A stretch of 11,883 bases of DNA from Nitrospirales bacterium (GTDB taxonomy: Bacteria; Nitrospirota; Nitrospiria; Nitrospirales; UBA8639). Each line of letters opens with the position of its first letter. The first letter of the stretch is position 1. The position numbers and the translations under genes are program-made. The stretch covers positions 1 to 11,883 of the forward strand of contig BQIY01000030.1 of assembly GCA_021604265.1 (NCBI GenBank), read 5' to 3'. Under the pieces are notes generated by a model that searched no databases, was not told the DNA's origin, and saw only the letters and a program-made list of their open reading frames with translations. This document shows, in pieces, positions 5,630-11,883 of this stretch.

Positions 5630-6643
5630 ATGCCCAATGATCTAACTAGTTCACCCATTGACCGGCAAAACGTCCTCAATAATCGCTATGCCCTTGAGAA
5701 AATCAAGGAGCATCTCGCCTTGGGTGGGCTGGAGTTTGAGGGGGATACCCTCTTCACCAAACAGCAGCTCATGGAATTATTTGATATCAGCGACAGCACC
5801 ATAGAAAAGTACCTTGCTAGCCATGGCGATGAACTCAAGGCTAATGGCTACCAGCTCCTCAAGGGTAAAAAGCTCAGTATTTTCAAGGACTTATCCTATG
5901 GTACCGTAATCGATTACGGTACCAAAATATCTGTTCTTGGGGTGTTTAATTTTCGCGCAACGCTGAATATCGCGATGCTCCTGACCGAAAGTGAGCGGGC
6001 TAAAGCTGTTCGGTCACGCATTTTGGATATTGTCATCGATGTCGTGGCCGAACGTGCAGGTGGACATACCAAGTTTATTAACCAGCGCGATGCGAATTAT
6101 CTACCCTCAGCCTATCGGGAATATAGTTATCGCAAAGTGTTTACTGATGCGTTAGATCACTACTTGGATATGGGTAAATTTAAATACGGTGTCTATACCA
6201 ACAAAATCTACGAATTGGTCTTCAAGGAGAATGCCAAGGAATATAAACAAATCCTCAAGTTGGCAAAAGGTGACAATGTTCGCGATACCTTATATGCGGA
6301 GGTCTTACAAGCGATTGCCAGTGTTGAAAACGGTTTGGCTGAAGATATGAAAATTCGGTCCACTCAGTTGGGAAGAAAGTTGAAGCCCACGGAGTTAAAT
6401 ACGTTGATCAAAGGGCTGGAAGATAATCAATATTTGAAGCCTGTTATTGATGATGCCCGCACAAAAATGGCCAGCCGAGATATGAGTTTTCGTGATGCTC
6501 TCCATACCAAGTTGGAATCCTACTTACAGACCGTACCTGAAGTTGATGTTGAAAAGTTTTTGGGAGAGGCCAGTCGGTCATTGGAAGAGCAGTTATCCGA
6601 TCCAGAAACACTCGACGTGTTTAAACGACTCAAGGATCGGTAA
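5630..6643 (+). CDS. Predicted DNA-binding protein, partner of the Doc-like toxin
   Basis: This is a 337-residue soluble protein. Residues about 42-62 (FTKQQLMELFDISDSTIEKYL) look like a helix-turn-helix, so DNA binding is predicted. The central part contains VLGVFNFRATLNIAMLL and ILDIVIDVVAERAGGHTKFINQRD, a pattern I associate with the putative DNA-binding proteins that accompany Fic/Doc toxins in restriction loci (RhuM-like or virulence-type proteins). The family name is from memory and uncertain. It ends three bases before the toxin gene, so the two are co-transcribed. The likely role is antitoxin, autoregulator or both. No Fic-inhibitory (S/T)xxxE(G/N) motif is visible, so inhibition would work by another route. 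ATG 5630 is chosen because upstream in-frame codons lie in repeat element C; the ribosome-binding site (AGAAAG) is weak. A perfect 26-bp palindrome lies at codons 90-99. Confidence 0.8.
   Translation: MPNDLTSSPIDRQNVLNNRYALEKIKEHLALGGLEFEGDTLFTKQQLMELFDISDSTIEKYLASHGDELKANGYQLLKGKKLSIFKDLSYGTVIDYGTKISVLGVFNFRATLNIAMLLTESERAKAVRSRILDIVIDVVAERAGGHTKFINQRDANYLPSAYREYSYRKVFTDALDHYLDMGKFKYGVYTNKIYELVFKENAKEYKQILKLAKGDNVRDTLYAEVLQAIASVENGLAEDMKIRSTQLGRKLKPTELNTLIKGLEDNQYLKPVIDDARTKMASRDMSFRDALHTKLESYLQTVPEVDVEKFLGEASRSLEEQLSDPETLDVFKRLKDR
5899..5924. promoter_or_regulatory. Perfect 26-bp palindrome inside the DNA-binding protein gene
   Basis: The half-site TGGTACCGTAATC (5899-5911) is followed directly by its exact reverse complement (5912-5924), with no spacer and no mismatch. 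It encodes Y-G-T-V-I-D-Y-G-T-K. A 13-bp perfect half-site has a chance expectation of about 0.0002 in a window of this size. It could be an operator for a dimeric regulator, possibly the protein encoded here, or a cruciform or recombination site. The function is inferred only. Confidence 0.5.
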
Positions 6644-6646
6644 GAC

Positions 6647-7096
6647 ATGGAAGATCAGTTTATCTATTTCGATATCGCGCATGCGACCACTCTGCACGAT
6701 TGGATCATCGAGCATTCCGGTGGAATGGCAGGCACAAACAACCTTGGCTTATTGGATAGCTCTTTAGAGCATATTAGAAATGACGACTACTATCCGACGA
6801 TGGAAGACAAATTGACGCATCTTGTGTTTTCAGTCAATAAAAGTCATGCTTTCACGGATGGCAATAAACGCTCAAGCATTGTACTGGGTGCGTATTTTTT
6901 AGAGCTGAATGGCTACGAATACTGCATACAATATTTTGTTCAACAAATGGAAAACATTGCTGTATGGATAGCAGACAATTTTATTGATAAACCGTTATTG
7001 CATGAAATTGTTATTTCAATAATCTCTGAAGATGATTACTCCGAAGCGTTAAAGTTGAAAATTGCACAAGCTATTTCTCAAGCAGGCGAGCACTGA
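6647..7096 (+). CDS. Fic/Doc (death-on-curing) family toxin
   Basis: This 149-residue protein carries the Fic core motif HAFTDGNKR at residues 67-75. The Lys following Asn (NKR, where classical Fic AMP-transferases have NGR) is typical of Doc, which in phage P1 phosphorylates elongation factor Tu and halts translation. By analogy this protein would be a growth-arresting toxin, but its substrate is not shown. The surrounding helices (EDKLTHLVFSVNKS, SSIVLGAYFLELNGY) match the Fic fold. It starts 3 bp after the DNA-binding protein gene and ends 1 bp before the hsdR start, so it is translated from the hsd transcript. Base composition is AT-richer than hsdM and hsdR, which suggests a separate origin. 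There is no signal peptide or membrane segment. Confidence 0.88.
   Translation: MEDQFIYFDIAHATTLHDWIIEHSGGMAGTNNLGLLDSSLEHIRNDDYYPTMEDKLTHLVFSVNKSHAFTDGNKRSSIVLGAYFLELNGYEYCIQYFVQQMENIAVWIADNFIDKPLLHEIVISIISEDDYSEALKLKIAQAISQAGEH
7084..7090 (+). promoter_or_regulatory. Ribosome-binding site that decides the hsdR start
   Basis: AGGCGAG lies seven bases before ATG 7098 and overlaps the end of the toxin gene. It favours ATG 7098 over the in-frame TTG at 7062. From 7098 the protein opens with MHHKANELTFQ, the expected beginning of this HsdR group. Confidence 0.65.
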
Positions 7097-7097
7097 T

Positions 7098-10000
7098 ATG
7101 CATCATAAGGCCAACGAACTCACATTCCAAAACGATCTGATTCGACAGATGGTTGCTAACGGCTGGGTGCTGGGTAAGCCCGATCACTACAACCGTGAAT
7201 TGGCGTTGTATGAAGAGGATGTGTTGGGTTTTATCAAAGACACCCAGGATGAACAATGGCAAAAGTTCTGTGCCTTATACCCGAATAACCCCGAGCAGAA
7301 GTTTTTAGCGCGTGTCGCCTCACAACTGAAAAAAGCCGACCCCAATGCCGCCAATAAAGAGATGCGCACTTTTGGGACCTTGGGCGTCCTACGCCATGAG
7401 TTGCGAGACCGTGGCACCCGATTTAGTTTATGCCAGTTTCAACCCGAGCATGATTTAAACCCGGATACGTTGGCGCGTTATGGGAAAAACCGTTTACGCG
7501 TCGTGCCGGAATTGGTGTATTCGCCTTGGGCGACGGAAGTACAGGAAGCTGAGCCTGGTACACGCGCGAAGAAGTGGCGCATCGATGTGGTGTTATTTGT
7601 GAACGGCTTGCCGGTGGCGACGCTGGAGTTAAAGTCGGAATTTAAGCAGGCGATACACCGCGCCATGAAACAATACAAAACCACCCGCTTTGCCATAGAC
7701 CCGGCCACTAAAAAGCCCGAGCCACTGTTAACGTTTAAACGCGGTGCGCTGGTCCATTTTGCCGTGAGCCAATATGAAGTCTATATGGCGACCCGCCTGG
7801 AAGGGGAGGACACCTTCTTCTTACCGTTTAACAAAGGGACCAAAGAAGGCGGGGCCGGTAATGATGTGCCTGCGGATGTGAATCAGTATGCCACCGATTA
7901 TTTGTGGAATGAGGTATTACTGCCCGATAACCTGCTGAATATTCTTGCCCGCTTTGTGCATTTACAGATTGAAGAGAAAGAAGATTGGGAAGGGCGCAAG
8001 TACAAAAAAGAAACGTTAATTTTCCCCCGTTACCACCAATGGGATGTGGTGACCAAACTGGTCGATGCCGCCCGCCTTGAAGGGCCCGGCCACAAATATC
8101 TCATACAACACAGCGCCGGCTCCGGTAAGTCCAACTCCATCGCCTGGGTCGCCCACCAGTTATCGTCGTTACATCACGACAGTGGCCGCAAACAGTTTGA
8201 TTCGGTGATTATCGTGACCGACAGAAACGTCCTGGATGCTCAGCTACAGGAGACCATTTCACAATTTACCTCTGTGGAGGGAGTGGTCGGGCGCATCAAT
8301 AACCAGGAGGGCGATGGCTCGAAGTCAGAAAAACTGGCCGCTGCGCTCGAAGCCTCACAACCGATTATTATTGTGACCATCCAAACGTTTCCCTACGTTT
8401 TGCGAGCGATTGAACATAGCGTCAGTTTAAAGGAGCGGCATTATGCGATTATTGCCGACGAAGCCCATTCTTCTCAAACCGGTTCTACCGCGCGTCAGCT
8501 TAAAGAAGTGTTGATGATGGATAGCCGGCTTAACGGTGAAGAGGAGCTGAATTCCGAGGATATTCTTGATGCCGCAGTGGCTTCAAGACGGGCCACGCAG
8601 AACCTCAGCTTTTTTGCCTTTACCGCCACTCCCAAGACCAAAACACTGGAACTGTTTGGCCGCCTGCCCAACCCGAATGAACCTCCTTCACCAACGAACA
8701 AACCGGTCTCGTACCATGTGTACAGCATGCGTCAGGCCATTGAAGAAGGCTTTATTCTGGATGTCTTAAAAAACTACACCAACTACAAAGTGGCCTATAA
8801 CCTGGCCATGAAAATAGAAGGTGCCGACGAAGAGGTTGAAAGCAAGAGAGCGAAAGTGAAACTCAATCAATGGGTACGCCTGCATGATTACAACATCAGC
8901 CAGAAAGTGCAGGTGATTGTCGAGCATTTTAAGAACAATGTGATGAGCCTTCTTGGTGGCCGGGCCAAGGCCATGGTGGTGACGAGTTCCCGGAAAGAAG
9001 CGGTCCGCTACAAACTGTCTTTTGATAGGTATATTTCAGAGAAACGGTACACACGCATCTGCGCCATGATCGCGATCTCTGGCGAGGTGGAATTTTCGGA
9101 TAAAGATCCGAATGCCGGGGGTTTGCTTGGCGAGAAGTTTTCGGAATCCACGATGAATACGGGGCTCAAAGGTCGGGAAATGCGGAAAGCATTTGATAGT
9201 GATGATTACCAAGTGATGATTGCCGCCGATAAATTCCAGACCGGGTTTGATCAGCCTAAACTCTGTGCCATGTATGTGGATAAAAAACTCGGTGGGGTCG
9301 AATGTGTCCAAACCCTGTCACGCCTCAATCGAACCTACCCAGGCAAAGCGGAAACCGGGACGTTTATCTTAGATTTTTTCAACGAACCAGAAGATATCCG
9401 TTCCGCATTCCAGCCATATTATCAAACCGCAGAACTGGCCGATGTCTCCAACCCGAATCTCATCTTTGACCTGTTCGACAAACTCAGAGCGACGGGCATC
9501 TTCCTGTGGCAGGAAGTGGAACAATTCTGCGTGGCCTTTTTTGTGAAGAGCAAGAGCAACGCCGCTATTGCCAATATTTGCAAACCGGCAGTTGAACGCT
9601 GGCAACACCTTTACCAATCGGCCCTCCACGAGCTCACCGTCGCCAAGGACCTCTTCGCACGTGCTCAACAATCCGGCGACGCCGTGCTCACCGCCAATGC
9701 TGGAAACACCTTTAAGGCCTGCAAAACCGAAAAGGACGCCCTGGAAATCTTCAAGAAAGATCTTGGAACCTTCGTCCGATTCTACGAGTTTATGTCACAG
9801 ATCGTCGATTACGACAATAAAGACTTGGAAAAACTCTGCCTCTTCGCTCGAAATTTGCGCCCCATGCTCCGTGAACGGGCCCCGGACGAAGAAGACATCA
9901 ACCTCAACAGCGTCGTTCTCAGTCACTACCGTCTCTCCAAAATCCGTCAGCAAGACCTCGTGATGAAAGAACATTCCCCCGATTATCAACTCCACCCCGG

Positions 10001-10394
10001 CGACGGACTCGGCACCTCTAAGGCTAAAGATAAGAAGGAAGAATTTCTCTCTCAGATCATCCAACGCCTCAACGAGCTTTTTATCACCGACGAGCTTACC
10101 GAGGCTGACATGGTGAACTATGCCTACACCGTGCGGGATAAGGTGCGCGAAAACGATTTGGTGATGAGCCAGCTCACCAATAATCCACCGGCTCAAGCCC
10201 TATTGGGGGATTTCCCAGGCGCGGTCGATGACGCGATTCTGAGTAGTAGCGACGCGCACCATAATCAGAAGCTCCAATTATTGACGGACCCTCGTAAAGC
10301 GGAGCAATTCAAGCAGATCATTTTTGATCTTTTGATGAGTATTCCCTACCCGCGAAGCCTCAGAGATCAACCACCCGGCCTTCATCCCTCCTAG
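7098..10394 (+). CDS. hsdR: Type I restriction endonuclease subunit HsdR
   Basis: This 1098-residue motor and nuclease subunit translocates and cleaves DNA when the complex meets an unmethylated site. The N-terminal PD-(D/E)xK nuclease is visible as D163 ... E177-L-K179 (IDVVLFVNGLPVATLELKS). The superfamily 2 helicase motor follows: Walker A SAGSGKS (339-345), DEAH (454-457), TATPK (509-513), the motif V region TGFD (715-718) and motif VI QTLSRLNR (738-745). The C-terminal third is helical and should dock on HsdM-HsdS. Length and motif spacing are normal and all key residues are present, so the subunit looks functional. The stop of the toxin gene is one base upstream. The coding style shifts toward C-ending codons in about the last 800 bp, which may reflect an internal recombination history. 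Confidence 0.95.
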   Translation: MHHKANELTFQNDLIRQMVANGWVLGKPDHYNRELALYEEDVLGFIKDTQDEQWQKFCALYPNNPEQKFLARVASQLKKADPNAANKEMRTFGTLGVLRHELRDRGTRFSLCQFQPEHDLNPDTLARYGKNRLRVVPELVYSPWATEVQEAEPGTRAKKWRIDVVLFVNGLPVATLELKSEFKQAIHRAMKQYKTTRFAIDPATKKPEPLLTFKRGALVHFAVSQYEVYMATRLEGEDTFFLPFNKGTKEGGAGNDVPADVNQYATDYLWNEVLLPDNLLNILARFVHLQIEEKEDWEGRKYKKETLIFPRYHQWDVVTKLVDAARLEGPGHKYLIQHSAGSGKSNSIAWVAHQLSSLHHDSGRKQFDSVIIVTDRNVLDAQLQETISQFTSVEGVVGRINNQEGDGSKSEKLAAALEASQPIIIVTIQTFPYVLRAIEHSVSLKERHYAIIADEAHSSQTGSTARQLKEVLMMDSRLNGEEELNSEDILDAAVASRRATQNLSFFAFTATPKTKTLELFGRLPNPNEPPSPTNKPVSYHVYSMRQAIEEGFILDVLKNYTNYKVAYNLAMKIEGADEEVESKRAKVKLNQWVRLHDYNISQKVQVIVEHFKNNVMSLLGGRAKAMVVTSSRKEAVRYKLSFDRYISEKRYTRICAMIAISGEVEFSDKDPNAGGLLGEKFSESTMNTGLKGREMRKAFDSDDYQVMIAADKFQTGFDQPKLCAMYVDKKLGGVECVQTLSRLNRTYPGKAETGTFILDFFNEPEDIRSAFQPYYQTAELADVSNPNLIFDLFDKLRATGIFLWQEVEQFCVAFFVKSKSNAAIANICKPAVERWQHLYQSALHELTVAKDLFARAQQSGDAVLTANAGNTFKACKTEKDALEIFKKDLGTFVRFYEFMSQIVDYDNKDLEKLCLFARNLRPMLRERAPDEEDINLNSVVLSHYRLSKIRQQDLVMKEHSPDYQLHPGDGLGTSKAKDKKEEFLSQIIQRLNELFITDELTEADMVNYAYTVRDKVRENDLVMSQLTNNPPAQALLGDFPGAVDDAILSSSDAHHNQKLQLLTDPRKAEQFKQIIFDLLMSIPYPRSLRDQPPGLHPS

Positions 10395-10495
10395 AAATCT
10401 CGAAATATCCACCTTTTTTCTTTTGCTAATTTCCTAAAGATACGTCGTAAGGGATATTTTGGCAAATCGCTATCCTGGGTCATGTTCGTCGGTCT
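10395..10495. other. Short gap after hsdR
   Basis: About 100 bp with a T-rich run (CCTTTTTTCTTTTG near 10413) but no convincing stem before it, so no terminator is called. The original start and any N-terminal signal peptide of the broken globin gene probably lay here; the globin frame is open back to a TAA at 10448-10450 with no ATG. Confidence 0.4.
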
Positions 10496-10907
10496 TTGGG
10501 AACAACTTCCAGTCTGCATTTTGCTGAGACCAATCATTCATTGTATGAACGCCTTGGTGGATATAACGCGATCTCGGCCCTCGTCGATGTATTTCTCACC
10601 AAAATCTGGAAAGACCCGGTCGTCGGACGGTTTTTTGTGGGCATGGGCGCGGATACCCGCAATCGATTGAATAAAAACAATACGAACCTGATGTGCGCCA
10701 GTACCGGTGGGCCCTGCAAAAAGTAAATCGCCCCTTAGGCGAGGCCCATGTCGGCTTAGGAATTAAGGACAAAGAATTTGATATTGCCGCCGCCCATTCG
10801 GATGTCACCTCAAAAGAATTCAACGTTTCTCAAAAAGAGTATGATGAACTCATGCCAAAGTCGGCGGGCTTCGGGACTATGTGGTCGAAGCCCGTATAAA
10901 AAAGTAA
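10496..10907 (+). pseudogene. Truncated haemoglobin gene with two frameshifts
   Basis: Three frames together spell one group I-type truncated globin, a small haem protein that binds oxygen or nitric oxide. Frame one gives SLYERLGGYNAISALVDVF and DTRNRL...NLMCASTGGPCKK, then stops at 10726. After one missing base in the A run near 10720, the second frame gives RPLGEAHVGLGIKDKEFDI (the His of AHVGLG aligns with the proximal haem ligand) and KEFNVSQKEYDEL. After another missing base near 10853, the third frame gives AKVGGLRDYVVEARIKK and ends at TAA 10905-10907. The start is unclear: the only in-frame initiator is a TTG at 10496, and a signal peptide may have been lost upstream. Either a decayed gene or two sequencing errors would explain this. 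Confidence 0.8.
10865..10894. repeat. 9-bp perfect inverted repeat at the globin 3' end
   Basis: CGGGCTTCG (10865-10873) and CGAAGCCCG (10886-10894) pair perfectly around a 12-base loop. No T run follows on either strand, so intrinsic termination is not supported, but it lies between two converging genes. Confidence 0.4.
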
Positions 10908-10916
10908 ACTGACAAA

Positions 10917-11861
10917 CTATTTGCGGCGGATGGCGACCAGACGGCCAAGTATTTCCTGAGGAAATTGTGAAGGAGGAGGACTGAGATCAATACGGGGACC
11001 AACGCCTTGGACGAGCTTCGGCCCTTCTGACGTGTTCACGATGCCTTTAATGCGAAGAGTGTTGAGGGGTTGAAGTTGTTGAATGAGCTGGTCGGGCGTG
11101 ATGTTGTCGGGAAAGGAGAGTTCCTGCGCATCAAATTCCTCATGGGTGTGAGGAAGGAGTTCGGGCTTTCGTTGAGCGTTGGATGAAGTCTTTGCCGTAG
11201 GGATGGAAGGAAAAACAATCGTCGTATCGATTTCACCCTGAATACTTCGAATCACTGGAGCGCCAGGGGCCATATCATGGAGAAGATCTTCCAAACGACC
11301 GAATGAATCTGATGGAACTAAATCGACTTTATTGATGACCAACAAATCTGCCGAAGATACCTGTTGCTCAAACGTGCCTTCCAAATCCCGCCCTTGGGCA
11401 ACTTGTTCGGCATTGACGACGACCACGGCTAGACTTTCGCCTACCCATTCAGTAACGGGCTCCCGCCAAAACGTTAGGAGTGTTTCGAAGGGTAATGCCA
11501 CACCGGAGGTTTCCACCACGACTCGATCCGGATGAATGGTTTCCCACAGATTCTGCAAGGTGTTAAGTAATTCACCGGAAAGCTGGCAACACACACACCC
11601 GCCTTCAAGCTCCACATAGCCGGGACCGCCTTCTTCTTGAAGCAAGGCTCGATCAATGCCCAATTCACCAAATTCATTGGATATTACAGCCAATTTCAAG
11701 CCCTGTCGTTGAGCATCGGCAATCAGATGCTTGACAAGAGTGGTCTTGCCCGCCCCCAGGAAGCCGGACACCACCAATGCCGGAACCCCAAGATCAGGTC
11801 CAGCAGTTTTAGTTTCTGCAACAGTTTCTGGCTTTTCATTGTTCATGGAGGAAATGCTCAT
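10917..11861 (-). CDS. CobW/COG0523-family GTPase (predicted metal chaperone)
   Basis: This G3E-family GTPase of 314 residues is predicted to deliver a metal ion (zinc, cobalt, iron or other; not decidable here) to a client enzyme in the cytoplasm. Visible motifs are Walker A GFLGAGKT (33-40), the NEFGELGID segment (62-70), the family's metal-binding CxCC as GCVCC (Cys 89, 91, 92), ETSG (117-120) and NKVD (177-180). A His/Glu-containing linker, PHTHEEFDAQ, is followed by the short CobW C-terminal domain with LRIKGIVNT and GPKLVQGVGPRID. It faces the globin and hsd genes. The frame stays open for the seven codons upstream of ATG 11861 to the window edge and no ribosome-binding site is seen, so the true start may lie outside the window. 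Confidence 0.9.
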   Translation of the reverse strand: MSISSMNNEKPETVAETKTAGPDLGVPALVVSGFLGAGKTTLVKHLIADAQRQGLKLAVISNEFGELGIDRALLQEEGGPGYVELEGGCVCCQLSGELLNTLQNLWETIHPDRVVVETSGVALPFETLLTFWREPVTEWVGESLAVVVVNAEQVAQGRDLEGTFEQQVSSADLLVINKVDLVPSDSFGRLEDLLHDMAPGAPVIRSIQGEIDTTIVFPSIPTAKTSSNAQRKPELLPHTHEEFDAQELSFPDNITPDQLIQQLQPLNTLRIKGIVNTSEGPKLVQGVGPRIDLSPPPSQFPQEILGRLVAIRRK

Positions 11862-11883
11862 GAGGACAAGGACGGGAACACAA

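Noticed and set aside
7062..7097. TTG start 12 codons upstream of the hsdR ATG
   Set aside because: It lies inside the toxin gene without a better ribosome-binding site; ATG 7098 has AGGCGAG in front and gives the usual N terminus.
10865..10894. Bidirectional terminator between the globin remnant and the CobW-family gene
   Set aside because: The 9-bp stem is real, but no T run follows on either strand and the stem lies within the former coding sequence.

Overview
The window is bacterial DNA of roughly 50% GC. It is dominated by a type I restriction-modification (hsd) locus on the + strand, with ordinary chromosomal genes on both sides. The host cannot be named from sequence alone. The dispersed non-coding repeats, the haem-globin remnant and the COG0523 GTPase would fit a Nitrospira-like or gammaproteobacterial genome, but this is a low-confidence guess.

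Layout. 1-132 is the last 43 codons of an unrecognised gene. 133-446 is non-coding and holds a REP-like hairpin block and a terminator-like hairpin. 447-2780 is hsdM (N6-adenine methyltransferase). 2781-3734 should be a few bases in a normal hsd operon, but here it is a 954-bp patchwork: three extra 69-bp copies of the hsdM 3' end, two ~185-bp copies of a repeat element (A inverted, B direct) and one solo copy of the element's terminal hairpin. 3735-5117 is hsdS (two target-recognition domains). 5114-5239 begins, by ATGA overlap, what looks like the first codons of an hsdR that then decays. 5311-5502 is a third element copy (C). 5630-6643 encodes a predicted DNA-binding protein, 6647-7096 a Fic/Doc-family toxin, and 7098-10394 the real hsdR (nuclease plus helicase motor). 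10496-10907 is a truncated-haemoglobin gene broken by two frameshifts. 10917-11861 on the - strand is a CobW/COG0523 metal-chaperone GTPase whose frame is still open at the window edge.

How it works together. HsdM, HsdS and HsdR would form a DNA methylation and restriction complex. The DNA-binding protein and Doc-like toxin are embedded in the same transcription unit immediately before hsdR, with gaps of 3 bp and 1 bp. They form a probable toxin-antitoxin-like or guard module tied to the restriction system.

The most interesting reading of the locus is structural. The block 3667 to about 5160 (hsdM tail copy 4, hsdS, hsdR head) is contiguous as in a normal hsd operon, but it lies between two direct copies of the repeat element. 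This suggests that hsdS arrived or is exchanged as a cassette. A perfect 26-bp palindrome inside the DNA-binding protein gene is a second strong, unexplained signal.
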